Assembly: GCF_013375535.1 (NCBI RefSeq)
Contig: NZ_JABXJG010000002.1
Span: forward strand, 310,001-374,000
Reading direction: 5' to 3'
Length of the DNA: 64,000 nucleotides
From: Sphingobium sp. 15-1
GTDB lineage: Bacteria > Pseudomonadota > Alphaproteobacteria > Sphingomonadales > Sphingomonadaceae
Positions within the stretch are counted from its first letter, which is position 1. The number at the start of each line of letters is the position of its first letter. The position numbers and the translations under genes were made by a program. Below the pieces are notes generated by a model, which saw only the letters and a program-made list of their open reading frames with translations, did not search any database and was not told where the DNA came from. Of the stretch, positions 8,734 through 17,426 are shown piece after piece.

Positions 8734-9213
8734 TCATGCTTCGGCCAGGGTGGCGGGCTTGTCGCGCCAGCCGTCCGGATAATGGGAGATCAAATCCGCC
8801 TGCAGTTCCAGCGCACCGAACCGCCAGCCGCCCTCCACCTTCCGCACTTCCGCGACGTACCGCCCCCCGATCCAATAGGCCCGCCCGCTGGCTGAGGTCG
8901 CGACCTCCCACAGCATGAATTCGACGTCCGCCCGGTCGTGGCCGGGATCGATAGTCACCTTGGGCGAGACCAGATAATGCAGGGTCCATCTGAACCCCTG
9001 GTCGGCATTGCCCGCCACACCCTCAGCGATGGCCTCGCCCCCCGACAGCGTGCCATAATGATCGATCCGGAAGACAGCATCCGCCGTGAAAAGCGGCCGT
9101 AGCATCTCCGCCGAAGGCCCCGCGTCGAATGCCCGCGAAAGATCGACGATCAGCGCATCGATGTCGCGCAGCGCTTCCAACCGTGCGATCCTGCATTCCA
9201 ATGTTCCCGGCAT
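8734..9213 (-). CDS. SnoaL-like / ring-hydroxylating dioxygenase beta-type subunit (module 1)
   Basis: A 159-aa NTF2/SnoaL-fold protein. It has the core RIARLEALRDIDALIVDLSRAFD, ...LRPLFTADAVFRIDHYGTLSGGEAIAEG..., WTLHYLVSP and GRAYWIGGRYVAEVRKVEGGWRF. It aligns along its length with the protein at 13609, including the ALRPLF-ADA and W-HY-V-P blocks. The ATG at 9213 matches the paralog's start. An ATG at 9261, 6 bp after the receptor stop, would add 16 residues and cannot be excluded. Such proteins act as the small structural subunit of Rieske oxygenases or as cyclases/hydratases; the position next to an alpha gene favours a subunit. Confidence 0.85.
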   Translation of the reverse strand: MPGTLECRIARLEALRDIDALIVDLSRAFDAGPSAEMLRPLFTADAVFRIDHYGTLSGGEAIAEGVAGNADQGFRWTLHYLVSPKVTIDPGHDRADVEFMLWEVATSASGRAYWIGGRYVAEVRKVEGGWRFGALELQADLISHYPDGWRDKPATLAEA

Positions 9214-9266
9214 GCCGTCCTCGTCCGCTAAGGCGGGCGCCGGAAAAACCGGCACCCGCATGATTG

Positions 9267-11672
9267 TCAGAAGGTCCGGCGCGCGCTCAGGAACCATTCG
9301 CGGGGCCGCCCGAACGCCCCCTCCGTGATCCCGCCGAAGGAATCCACGAAGCACGAACCCAGATAGACTTCCTTGGTCAGATTCTTGACGCCCAGCGTGA
9401 TCAGCCAGCTTTCCGGCTCATCGCTATAACCGATGGAGGCGTTCACCAGATGATAGCCCTTCTGGATCAGCAGCGGGCTGTTCACCGCGTCATTATAGAC
9501 CTTCGACCGGTAGGACCAATCGACCCGCGGCGTGAACCGGCCCACGCCGTCGACCCGAATGTCGTAGGAAGCCCCCGCGCTCAGCGTCCATTTGGGCGCA
9601 TTTTGCAGGTGAGAATCCTTTGTCACGCCGCTGTTGAGGGCGCGGATGTCCACCTGACGATATTTGGCATCGAGATAGCCGAGCCCCGCCTCCAGCCTGA
9701 GCGCCTCGGTCGGGCGCGCCTGCAATTCGAGTTCCAGACCCTTGATCCGCGCCTTCGCGGCGTTCTGGATGATCGGCGCGAAGCCCAGGCGCGGGTCGTT
9801 CACCGTGATCTGCAGATCGTCATAATCGTTGATGAACGCCGCGCCGTTCAGCCGCAGCCGCCGGTCGAACAGGTCGGACTTGAAGCCGACTTCATAGGTG
9901 GTGCTGGTCTCCGGCCGGAAGGACGGAATGTTGGCGAAGGGCGGGAAGACGCGCTGGGTGAAGCCGCCGCCCTTGAACCCCTGCGAATAGGATGCGTAGG
10001 TCAGGAATTCGGGCGACCAGCGATAGGAAAGGCTGGCCATCGGCGTCCAGGCGCGGTCCTTGATCGTCGTCCGTCCGGGCGGGCCCATCAGCGGATCGCC
10101 ATCCTGCAACCCCGACCCGTCGGGATTGAAGGGCTGCCCCGTCAGGAAGCCCGCCGCCACGACATATTGATTGCCATTGTCGAAGGTCTTCTTGTCCTCG
10201 GTCCAGCGTATGCCACCGGTCAGGCTGAGATTATGGACGATTTCGAACGTCGCCTGACCGAAGGCGGCAAGGCTCCGCCCATCGAGGATCGCACCGCTCA
10301 TGAAGACGGCGTCGACAATGTTGACCAGATCCTGGTGATTGCCGCTTTCCTTCGAATAATAGCCGCCGACGACCCAGTTCAAACGGCTGTCGAGGGCATC
10401 ACCGATCAGTTGCAATTCTTCGGAGAACTGATCCTGCTTCCAGTCGCTCTTGGTCTGGACGATGCTGGCCGGGCTATGATCGGAATCACGGGTCCAGAAA
10501 CCCGTCACCTTGCGATAGGCGGTGATGGACTTGGCCGTTACATTATTGCCCAGCCGCCATTCCACCGTGCCGGAAACACCCCAGATATTGAGGTCGGACG
10601 CTGACTGGTAACGCCGCTTGCCGAAATTGTCGAAGGTGCTGGAAATCGCCCGGAACGTGCCGCCATGGCGATAGGGCGCCTGCGCCCACTGGCTGTTGTA
10701 GCAGCGCGTGTCGGAAAGCCGGGCCGGATTGGAAAGATCGGTGCAGATGCCCGCCGCGCCCGAATAAAGGCCGTTCCACACCTGCGCCGCCGGGGCATTC
10801 TCATCGACCGCGAGCATGACGTTGGGCGCGGTTTCCTCCCGCGAACGCGTGCCGTCGACGGCGATGTTGATGGAAAGCTTGCTCGTCGGCTCCAGCCGCA
10901 GCGCGAAACGCCCCGCCATGGTGTTGGTGTCGCCCAGATTCGGCGCCAGCGGCACCGTGCCTTTCACATAGCCGTCGCGCATATGATAGAAGCCCGAAAG
11001 GCTGGTATAGACCCCCTCGGCCAGCGGCACGTCGATGGAGCCCTTGATCTGCACCCGGTTGTAGCTGCCGGTCGTCAGCTCCAGGCTGGCCCCCAGATCG
11101 TCGGCGGGCTTCTTCGTGACGACGCTCACCGCGCCGCCAATGGTGTTGCGGCCGAACAAAGTCCCCTGCGGCCCGCGCAGCACCTCGATCCGCTCGACAT
11201 TGAGGACGTCGAGCACGTTGCCGACACCGCGTGAAATATAGACGCCATCCAGATACAGTCCCACGCCCGGATCGGCGGAAAGCTGATAGTCATTCTGCCC
11301 GATGCCGCGAATGAAGATCGCCGCCGTGGCGTTGCTGGCCGATACCGGCACCGAACTGTTGAACTTCACGTTCGGGGTGAAGTCACCGATCTGCGTGACG
11401 TTATCGATCCCGCGCTGCGCCAGACCTTCCGACGTCACGGCGGAAATGGAGATCGGCGTGTCCTGAAGCGACTCGGCGCGGCGACGAGCGGTGACGGTGA
11501 TTTCCGCGATACCGCTATTCTGGCTCGCCGCCGGGTCTTCCGGCGCCTGCTGCGCCAGAACAGGCGCTCCGGATGCCAGCGCCAGCCCGGCGATCAAGGC
11601 GCGCAACGAACCGGATTGCAGGCACCGGGCCACGCGGCCGGACGATATGGGTTTGCAGCTTTCGTCTTCCAT
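9267..11672 (-). CDS. TonB-dependent outer-membrane receptor (aromatic locus)
   Basis: About 801 aa. A signal peptide with a LIAGLALASGAPVLAQ core is followed by a short linker and the TonB-box-like region AEITVTARRRAESLQDTPIS. The plug domain carries the VERIEVLRGPQGTLFGRNTIGGAV signature, and the rest is beta-barrel ending in an aromatic C-terminal residue (RRTF). The start at 11672 is preferred because GGGGAG lies 8 bp upstream; an ATG at 11699 has no ribosome-binding site. As first gene of the operon containing the Rieske and ring-cleavage enzymes, it probably imports their substrate across the outer membrane. Confidence 0.93.
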   Translation of the reverse strand: MEDESCKPISSGRVARCLQSGSLRALIAGLALASGAPVLAQQAPEDPAASQNSGIAEITVTARRRAESLQDTPISISAVTSEGLAQRGIDNVTQIGDFTPNVKFNSSVPVSASNATAAIFIRGIGQNDYQLSADPGVGLYLDGVYISRGVGNVLDVLNVERIEVLRGPQGTLFGRNTIGGAVSVVTKKPADDLGASLELTTGSYNRVQIKGSIDVPLAEGVYTSLSGFYHMRDGYVKGTVPLAPNLGDTNTMAGRFALRLEPTSKLSINIAVDGTRSREETAPNVMLAVDENAPAAQVWNGLYSGAAGICTDLSNPARLSDTRCYNSQWAQAPYRHGGTFRAISSTFDNFGKRRYQSASDLNIWGVSGTVEWRLGNNVTAKSITAYRKVTGFWTRDSDHSPASIVQTKSDWKQDQFSEELQLIGDALDSRLNWVVGGYYSKESGNHQDLVNIVDAVFMSGAILDGRSLAAFGQATFEIVHNLSLTGGIRWTEDKKTFDNGNQYVVAAGFLTGQPFNPDGSGLQDGDPLMGPPGRTTIKDRAWTPMASLSYRWSPEFLTYASYSQGFKGGGFTQRVFPPFANIPSFRPETSTTYEVGFKSDLFDRRLRLNGAAFINDYDDLQITVNDPRLGFAPIIQNAAKARIKGLELELQARPTEALRLEAGLGYLDAKYRQVDIRALNSGVTKDSHLQNAPKWTLSAGASYDIRVDGVGRFTPRVDWSYRSKVYNDAVNSPLLIQKGYHLVNASIGYSDEPESWLITLGVKNLTKEVYLGSCFVDSFGGITEGAFGRPREWFLSARRTF

Positions 11673-12027
11673 TTTTTGACTCCCCGTCTCGATTGGCATT
11701 TTGTTTTTCTGGTACCGCCAGCCCCCGGCAGTTGGTTCCGAAAGGCACGGTCACAGCGCCTGTTGGACGCCCGCACCTAATCGAACCCAGATCGGCCATG
11801 CGCGCTAGCCTGATCCTGCGAGGTTCGACATCTGAGCGCGACGGAGTGCGGCACAACGAAAAAGGCATTCCGCACCCCTTTTAACCCCCCGCGCCTTTGA
11901 TGCGCCCCCAGGCTAAGGTGCACCGGATCGGGCTAGCGGGGCAATGCGCGCGCCGACATCATCCATGGCGAATTCAGGCATTCGGAAGCCCCTAGACGCG
12001 GCGACCGATCGCAACAGCAAGGACAGG
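11673..12027. promoter_or_regulatory. Divergent control region between the two Rieske operons
   Basis: A 355-bp gene-free stretch separates the leftward receptor gene from the rightward Rieske gene, so it must hold both promoters. An interrupted dyad GTGCGG (11846-11851) ... CCGCAC (11870-11875) is the most obvious symmetric element and is a candidate operator, perhaps for the AraC regulator at 14561. No confident -35/-10 pair was assigned. Confidence 0.4.
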
Positions 12028-13224
12028 ATGATGAACGACGCGCATCGCTGGTTACACGAACATCCCGAACTGGGATCGGGGCCGATCTCCATCGAACCCT
12101 ATATCGACCCGGACTGGTATGAACGAGAACGAGAGAAGATATTCAAAAAGGTCTGGCTCTGCGTCGGCCGCGTCGACGAAATCCCCAACAAGGGCGATTA
12201 CAAGGTCAAGCGCCTCGCCGCCGCCGACACGTCGGTCATCCTGATGCGCGGCAAGGACGACGTCGTGCGCACCCATCACAATGTCTGCGCGCATCGCGGC
12301 AACACCGTCGTCACTGAAACCGGCCCGGAAACCTTCGGCCGCAGCAAGGCGGCCATCGTCACCTGCCGTTTCCACGGCTGGGTCTATGGCGCGGACGGCG
12401 CGCTGAAGCATGTGCCGAGCGAAGAACGCTTCTACCAATGTTTCGACAAGCAGCGGAACGGCCTGACCCCCATCCACACCGATGTCTGGGAAGGCTTCAT
12501 CTTCGTCAACCTGGCCGAAAAGCCGGACAACAGCCTGGCCGACTTTTTGGGCGACTATGCCGCGCATTTCGCGGGCTTCCCCTTTGCCGAACTCAACTAC
12601 CAGTTCACCTACCACACCGAACTGGAATGCAATTGGAAGGTCGCGCACGACGCCTTTGCGGAGGCCTATCATGTCGACACCATCCATGCCGGCTCCTTCC
12701 CCAACACCTTCTCCACCGGGCTGCAAAATGTGAAGCTGATGGGCCCGCACCGCACCTGCGCCGTCTGCCTGACGTTGGGCGCGAAGCCCACCCCGGTCGC
12801 GGGCATCGCCAATAACATTGCAGGCGCCTCGCTCGTCACCCAGCGCGCCGAAACCATGCTGCCCCCCGCGATCAACCCGGACAAGCGCGACGATTTCGCC
12901 TTCGAACTCAGCGTCCTTTTCCCCAACACGCTGATCCACGTGTCGGAGGGCATCTGGTTCACCCACCAATTCTGGCCCATCGCCCATAACCGCACGCTCT
13001 GGGAGGGCCGCTATTATGTCCGCCCGCCGAAGACCAACGCGGAACGCTGGGCCATCGAACATGCGATGACGCTCCAGCGCAACGCCTGGCTGGAGGACAC
13101 CGCCACCATGGAGGACACGCAAAGGGCGATGCAGTCCCGCGCCAAGCTCGTCCAGAATCTCCAGGACGACGAAATCCTCATCCGCCACAGCGCCGCCGTG
13201 GTCGACCAATATGTCAATGCGTGA
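12028..13224 (+). CDS. Rieske aromatic ring-hydroxylating dioxygenase, alpha subunit (module 2)
   Basis: About 398 aa from the ATG at 12028 (the next ATG at 12031 also fits the AAGGAC ribosome-binding site). Rieske ligands are Cys87/His89 (CAHRGN) and Cys113/His116 (CRFHGW). The catalytic iron ligands are His215 and His220 in AEAYHVDTIHAG, with an acidic ligand in LEDTATMEDT. It is paralogous to the module-1 alpha subunit over its full length, sharing GRSKA-VTCRFHGWV, NCNWKVAH-type and AINP-RR-DF blocks. It leads a rightward operon with its own small partner, SnoaL subunit and ferredoxin. The substrate is unknown. Confidence 0.93.
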   Translation: MMNDAHRWLHEHPELGSGPISIEPYIDPDWYEREREKIFKKVWLCVGRVDEIPNKGDYKVKRLAAADTSVILMRGKDDVVRTHHNVCAHRGNTVVTETGPETFGRSKAAIVTCRFHGWVYGADGALKHVPSEERFYQCFDKQRNGLTPIHTDVWEGFIFVNLAEKPDNSLADFLGDYAAHFAGFPFAELNYQFTYHTELECNWKVAHDAFAEAYHVDTIHAGSFPNTFSTGLQNVKLMGPHRTCAVCLTLGAKPTPVAGIANNIAGASLVTQRAETMLPPAINPDKRDDFAFELSVLFPNTLIHVSEGIWFTHQFWPIAHNRTLWEGRYYVRPPKTNAERWAIEHAMTLQRNAWLEDTATMEDTQRAMQSRAKLVQNLQDDEILIRHSAAVVDQYVNA

Positions 13225-13237
13225 GGGGGAAAAGACC

Positions 13238-13606
13238 ATGACGCAAACCATACTGCCTGCGGGCTTCGAAGACCTCTCCCTTTGCCTCGACTGGAACCTG
13301 CCGACGGCCGACCAGCGCCAGCGCAAGCGGCAGGCATCGAGCGCGGCGGAACTGCGCACCTTCTACGACCGCATGCTGCCCCGCCTGTCGGACGCGCTGG
13401 CGGAGGTCGACCGCTTCCCGCTCGGCGCGCTGCCGGAAAGCCACCATGCCCTCTACAATCTCGCCCTCTCGCTGGCCGAGGTCGCCCCGCATATCGAGCT
13501 GTATTCCGGCTCTCCCGGCGTCCCCTATGCGTTCGAGGAAGAGCGCTTCCTCGCCGTCCATGGCGGGCAGGAGACATGGCGCGGGCTGCACCCGATGGCC
13601 GCCTGA
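13238..13606 (+). CDS. 122-aa Rieske-oxygenase-associated small protein (module 2)
   Basis: Starts 13 bp after the alpha subunit stop with a strong GAGGGGGA ribosome-binding site. It is paralogous to the 114-aa protein at 7109: shared ILPAGFEDL start, FYDRMLPRL and the block from LPESHHALYNLALSLAE to FEEERF. The His at residue 85 in APHIELY is conserved in both copies. Its gene sits between the alpha and SnoaL subunit genes, so a structural or assembly role in the oxygenase is the simplest reading. No established function is recognised. Confidence 0.8.
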   Translation: MTQTILPAGFEDLSLCLDWNLPTADQRQRKRQASSAAELRTFYDRMLPRLSDALAEVDRFPLGALPESHHALYNLALSLAEVAPHIELYSGSPGVPYAFEEERFLAVHGGQETWRGLHPMAA

Positions 13607-13608
13607 CA

Positions 13609-14094
13609 ATGGCCCGCCTGCCCATGGAGGAACGGCTGTTCCGCATCGAAGCGCGCCAGGAGATGGAAGGTCTCGTGGCGCGCTACGCCCACGGCGCGGA
13701 CCGGAGGAACGACCCGGCGATCATGCGACCGCTGTTCCACGCGGACGCCACTTGGTCGGCGGAGGGCTTCGCCACCTTCCACGGCGCCGCCGCGATTGCC
13801 CAGGGCCTCGCCCGCATCGCCGCCGAACAGGTGCTATGGTCGATCCACTATATGGTCGCCCCCTATGTCGAATTTATGGAAGACGCCCGCTCGGCGCGCT
13901 GCCGCTGGTATCTCTGGGAACTCTCCACCATGGCCGGGGACTCCGGCCCGGAAGATCGCTGGCTGGGCGGCTGGTACGACAGCCTGACAACTTATGAGGA
14001 AGAAGAATGGAAATTCACGTCCGTGAAGCTGGACCTGCGCATCCAGGGTGTGGCAACGCCCCCCTGGGCGATCAAGAAGGCGTTCGCCCCATGA
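13609..14094 (+). CDS. SnoaL-like / ring-hydroxylating dioxygenase beta-type subunit (module 2)
   Basis: A 161-aa NTF2/SnoaL-fold protein: RIEARQEMEGLVARYAHGADRRN, IMRPLFHADATW, GAAAIAQGL, WSIHYMVAP and CRWYLWELS. It matches the protein at 8734 block for block. The ATG at 13609 begins 2 bp after the preceding stop; an internal ATG at 13624 is an alternative. The stop overlaps the ferredoxin start (ATGA). It is probably the small subunit of the module-2 oxygenase. Confidence 0.87.
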   Translation: MARLPMEERLFRIEARQEMEGLVARYAHGADRRNDPAIMRPLFHADATWSAEGFATFHGAAAIAQGLARIAAEQVLWSIHYMVAPYVEFMEDARSARCRWYLWELSTMAGDSGPEDRWLGGWYDSLTTYEEEEWKFTSVKLDLRIQGVATPPWAIKKAFAP

Positions 14095-14393
14095 TCCGCC
14101 TCTGCGCCATCGACGATCTCAGCGAGGAAGAGGTGCACCGCGTCGAACTGGAAGACGGCCACGGCATCGCCGTCTATCTGCTGGACGGGCAGGTGTTCGC
14201 CACCGACGACCTCTGCACCCATGGCGAAGCCTCGCTGGCGGAGGGTGAGATAGAGGACGGCAAGATCGTCTGCCCCTTCCACCTCGGCAGCTTCGACATC
14301 AAGACCGGCGCGGCCTGCGCGGCCCCCTGCTCGATCGCGCTCAAAACCTATGCGGTGGAGATGATCGACGGCGCGGTGCATATCGCGCCCTGA
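14091..14393 (+). CDS. Rieske-type [2Fe-2S] ferredoxin
   Basis: A 100-aa protein with the full Rieske ferredoxin motif, Cys42-x-His44 (CTHG) and Cys61-x-x-His64 (CPFHLG), as in the NdoA/BphA3 family. It passes electrons from a reductase to the terminal oxygenase in the cytoplasm. The start overlaps the SnoaL stop by four bases, so it is translationally coupled to the module-2 oxygenase. It is the only ferredoxin gene in this locus, so it may serve both Rieske enzymes. Confidence 0.93.
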   Translation: MIRLCAIDDLSEEEVHRVELEDGHGIAVYLLDGQVFATDDLCTHGEASLAEGEIEDGKIVCPFHLGSFDIKTGAACAAPCSIALKTYAVEMIDGAVHIAP

Positions 14394-14448
14394 TGGTCGG
14401 TGCGGCCACTCATTGTCGATCGCGGTGCGCTTGAGCAAAATCTGAACC

Positions 14449-14514
14449 GTGTTCCTGCGAAGGCAGGAACCCAGTCCCGCCGCTGGAACTGGCCTCCTGC
14501 CTTCGCAGGAACAC
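14449..14514. terminator. 20-bp perfect inverted repeat between convergent genes
   Basis: The arm GTGTTCCTGCGAAGGCAGGA (14449-14468) is an exact reverse complement of 14495-14514. Each arm also contains its own small hairpin (TCCTGC-GAAG-GCAGGA). It lies between the convergent ferredoxin and AraC genes, so bidirectional termination is plausible. Its sequence identifies it as a tandem, head-to-head pair of the dispersed hairpin family also seen at 4463, 17103 and 27341. Confidence 0.7.
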
Positions 14515-14560
14515 GCTGCGCCTCAACCCCACCGGAATAGAACTAACACGCCCCCATCCT

Positions 14561-15589
14561 TCACCCCTTCAACTGCCGCAAGGTAGCCGAAGGCCTCTCC
14601 CCAAAGCGCTCCGCATAATCGCGGGCGAATTTACTCAGATGGCTGAACCCGCAGGCCAGCGCGACATCGGTCACGCTATGCCCCTCCTCCACGCCGCCCA
14701 GCAGCATCTTGCGCGCCAGGTCCAGCCGCACATTCTTGAGATAGACCATCGGCGTCACCCCGCGAAACCGCCGGAACCCCGCATGCAGCGACCGTGCGCT
14801 GACCCCGGAAATCTCGATCATGTCGATCAGCGAGATCGCCTCGCACGCATGGCCCCGCACGAAATCCTCGACGCGCCGCACATAATAGGGCGCCGGGGCC
14901 GAGGGCGATGAATCGTACAATTCGGAATGATTGTGCGGCACCGCCGCCAGCAGCAGGCGCTTCAGCGTATCCTCCACCGCTCCGCTCGCCCGGGGATGGG
15001 TATAGCCCGTCAGCCCATAGTCGATGTCGTCGCAGATCGTGCGGACCAGATGAGCAAAGGCCTGCGCCGCCCCCACCAGCGGCACCGGTCGGGTGGAGAA
15101 GACCAGATCGTCCGGCCGGAACCCCAGCTCGTTCGCCAGCACCTGCTCCAGATCGGCCTTGGGTATCTTGATGGTGAAATGCTTGTAGCCCGCCTCGAAC
15201 GTCTGGCGGAAATGCGAATCGGGAGCCAGCACGCACATCTGGCCGGGCGCCAGGCTGAAACTGTCTCTGTCATGGGTGATGAAGGACGTGCCCGTCAGCG
15301 AGAATTGCACCAGATAAATGTCCCCCATCTGCGGCACGTCTATCGAAATCCGGCCGAACGGGTTGCCATAATCCTGCGCGTTGAAGGTCAGCGCCTTGAG
15401 CTGGGCCTGATTATGGCGGAAATCGATCGGCGGCCGCCCGCCATGGACATCCAGCCGATGGGGGCAGAACATCCGGCTCATATGCGCTTCTACATCGCCC
15501 GCGTCAGTGCTGCTGAACCGGTTCCACTGCACGAGCGGAAGCGCCTCTCCATTCCAGAAGCGGCTCGGCGTGGCCATGTGCGTCAGCAT
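14561..15589 (-). CDS. AraC-family transcriptional regulator
   Basis: A 342-aa protein. The N-terminal sensing domain resembles the AraC-binding-like domain of aromatic-pathway activators (FGRISIDVPQMGDIYLVQFSLTG, MCVLAPDSHFRQTF). The C-terminal 100 residues are the double helix-turn-helix: ISGVSARSLHAGFRRFRGVTPMVYLKNVRL and VTDVALACGFSHLSKFARDYAERFGERPS. The start at 15589 (MLTHMATPS) fits the family length. It lies between the oxygenase operons and the divergent reductase and is the likely activator of the locus. Confidence 0.9.
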   Translation of the reverse strand: MLTHMATPSRFWNGEALPLVQWNRFSSTDAGDVEAHMSRMFCPHRLDVHGGRPPIDFRHNQAQLKALTFNAQDYGNPFGRISIDVPQMGDIYLVQFSLTGTSFITHDRDSFSLAPGQMCVLAPDSHFRQTFEAGYKHFTIKIPKADLEQVLANELGFRPDDLVFSTRPVPLVGAAQAFAHLVRTICDDIDYGLTGYTHPRASGAVEDTLKRLLLAAVPHNHSELYDSSPSAPAPYYVRRVEDFVRGHACEAISLIDMIEISGVSARSLHAGFRRFRGVTPMVYLKNVRLDLARKMLLGGVEEGHSVTDVALACGFSHLSKFARDYAERFGERPSATLRQLKG

Positions 15590-15772
15590 GCTCGTCCTTC
15601 CCTCGGTCCCTTGGAAGATGACACTCTCATTACGGAGCCGGGTCAAGCCCGACGCGCCAAAAGGCCGCGCCAGGGGGGCAGGGGCTGCGCTAACGGGATA
15701 GTTGCCGGGCGCCTTTTCCCCCAATTTCCCCGGAACAACGGAAAGACGGACGCGCACCAGGGGAGAATCGGG

Positions 15773-17020
15773 TTGAACGAACATATCGCCGTGGACGTCC
15801 TTATCATCGGCGGCGGCCATGCGGGCGCGCATCTGGCCATCGCCCTGCGGCAAAAGGGCTTTGCCGGGACCATTGCCGTCGTCAGCGACGAAAGCACATT
15901 GCCCTATGACCGCCCGCCCTTGTCCAAGGCCTATCTGATCGGCAGCGTCCAGATCGACCGGCTGCTGCTGCGGGACAGCGATTATTGGGCCGAACAGCAG
16001 GTGCGCTTCGAACTGGGGTGCAGGGTCGCTTCGCTCGATCCCGCGAACAGGCGCGCCGAACTGGACGATGGCCGGGCCATCCGGTTCCGCTGGTGCGTGT
16101 TGGCCACCGGCGGAAGCGTGCGGCGCCTCCGCTGCCCCGGCGCGTCGCTGCCGGGCATCCATTATCTGCGCACCGTCGCGGATGTGGACGCGATCCGCGA
16201 AGGGCTCAGCCGCGGCGGACGCGTCGGCATCATCGGCGCGGGCTATGTGGGGCTGGAGGTCGCGGCGGCGGCGCGCGAAATGGGCCACCCGGTCGTCGTC
16301 ATCGAAGCACAGCCCCGCGTCCTCCAGCGCGTCACCTCGCCCGCAATCTCCGCCTTTTTCGAGCGGCAGCATCGCGCCCGGGGCGTCGAGCTGCGCCTGG
16401 GCGAACAGGTCGCGGGCTTTTCCAGCGAAGACCGGCTGACGGCCGTGCGTCTGGCCTCGGGCGAGGAAATCCCGATCGACCTCGCCATCGTCGGCATCGG
16501 CATCGACGCCGACACGGCGCTGGCGGAAGCGGCGGGCATCGCCTGCGACGGGGGCGTGCTGGTGGACGAATATTGCCGCACGTCGGCGGCAGGCGTGCTG
16601 GCGATAGGCGACTGCGCCCGGCATCCCAATCCCTTCGCCGGAGGCTTGTGGCGGCTGGAATCCGTCCAGCATGCGATGGATTCCGCGACCGCCGCCGCCG
16701 ACACCATTCTGGACGAACCCACCGAATATCGGGCGCTACCGACCTTCTGGTCCGACCAGTTCGACCTGAAACTGCAATCGGCCGGACTCAACAAGGATGC
16801 CGACGACATCGTGCTGCGCGGCGATCCGGAAAACGGCCCCTTCACCGCCGTCTATCTGCGGCAGGGCCAGGTGATCGCGGTCGACGCGATCAACAGCCCG
16901 AAGGATTTCATGGGCGCCCGCACATTGATCCTGAAGGGCACTCCCGTCGACCGGGCAAAGCTGGCCGACATCTCCATTCCGCTGAAAATGGCGGCACAAA
17001 CCGACCGGATGGCGTCATGA
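15773..17020 (+). CDS. FAD-dependent ferredoxin reductase
   Basis: About 415 aa from a TTG start with GGGGAGA 6 bp upstream. The FAD-binding motif is IIGGGHAGAHLA (residues 11-22). The NAD-binding motif GIIGAGYVGLEVA follows near residue 147, then a third FAD motif around AIGDCARH. The order and length match pyridine-nucleotide reductases of Rieske oxygenase and P450 systems (putidaredoxin reductase type). It should pass electrons from NAD(P)H to the ferredoxin at 14091. The frame is open further upstream, but that region belongs to the AraC gene on the other strand. Confidence 0.9.
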   Translation: MNEHIAVDVLIIGGGHAGAHLAIALRQKGFAGTIAVVSDESTLPYDRPPLSKAYLIGSVQIDRLLLRDSDYWAEQQVRFELGCRVASLDPANRRAELDDGRAIRFRWCVLATGGSVRRLRCPGASLPGIHYLRTVADVDAIREGLSRGGRVGIIGAGYVGLEVAAAAREMGHPVVVIEAQPRVLQRVTSPAISAFFERQHRARGVELRLGEQVAGFSSEDRLTAVRLASGEEIPIDLAIVGIGIDADTALAEAAGIACDGGVLVDEYCRTSAAGVLAIGDCARHPNPFAGGLWRLESVQHAMDSATAAADTILDEPTEYRALPTFWSDQFDLKLQSAGLNKDADDIVLRGDPENGPFTAVYLRQGQVIAVDAINSPKDFMGARTLILKGTPVDRAKLADISIPLKMAAQTDRMAS

Positions 17021-17102
17021 GCTGCATCGACATTCCGAAGATGACAAACCGAAGGCCCGCATAGTTAAAATGGCGGTCTTTTCAGGCCGATTGGATTAAA
17101 GC

Positions 17103-17136
17103 GCACCGTACTCCTGCGTAGGCAGGAACATGGTGC
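17103..17136. repeat. Dispersed hairpin family, imperfect copy
   Basis: The sequence GCACCGTACTCCTGCGTAGG followed by CAGGAACATGGTGC folds on itself with a few mismatches. It is a diverged copy of the palindrome at 4463-4504. Confidence 0.6.
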
Positions 17137-17150
17137 AACGGGATAAACTC

Positions 17151-17426
17151 CAGGCTGCGTGGACGGATTCGGAACGTAGGGCAATGGCCAATGGCTGACA
17201 TCAAATCCTCCCTGCGCGAAGCGTGGGGAGGGTCGAAGAGAGTCACGTGCCTCTCTTCGACATGCGAAGCATGGTGGAGGGGAAATACGCAGGTCGTGCC
17301 ATTTTCCCCTCCACCAGCCTTCGGCTGGTCCCCCTCCCCATCTCTCGATGGGGAGGATTAGAAACGTCCGCCTTCCACCCAAATCGCTCAGTCCGGCGCG
17401 CCCTGAATTTGTCCACGCCGCCTAAG
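17151..17426. repeat. MITE-like intergenic element, copy 2, with large hairpin cargo
   Basis: The left module (GGCTGCGTGGACGGATTC, then AATGGCC) and right module (CCACCCAAATCGCTCAGTCC, then AATTTGTCCACGCCGCCTAA) match the 40-kb copy. Between them lie about 165 bp of nested palindromes bracketed by AATCCTCCC (17204 region) and GGGGAGGATT (17350 region), including GAAGAGAG/CTCTCTTC and CCAGCCTTCGGCTGG. The right tip contains the stop codon of the small leftward gene ending at 17422. Together with the hairpin at 17103 it fills most of the gap from 17021 to 17421; nothing else coding is visible there. Confidence 0.72.

Noticed and set aside
14561..16672. A 703-codon minus-strand frame that would extend the AraC regulator far upstream
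   Set aside because: The part beyond 15589 is antisense to the ferredoxin reductase gene and shows no domain. The AraC-family length and the ATG at 15589 set the true start.
14927..17020. A 697-codon plus-strand frame covering the ferredoxin reductase
   Set aside because: Its first 282 codons lie antisense to the AraC gene. The reductase begins at the TTG at 15773 with a good ribosome-binding site just before the FAD motif.
17021..17421. Possible CRISPR-like or tandem repeat array
   Set aside because: The repeated units are palindromes of different sequence inside one element, not direct repeats with regular spacers.
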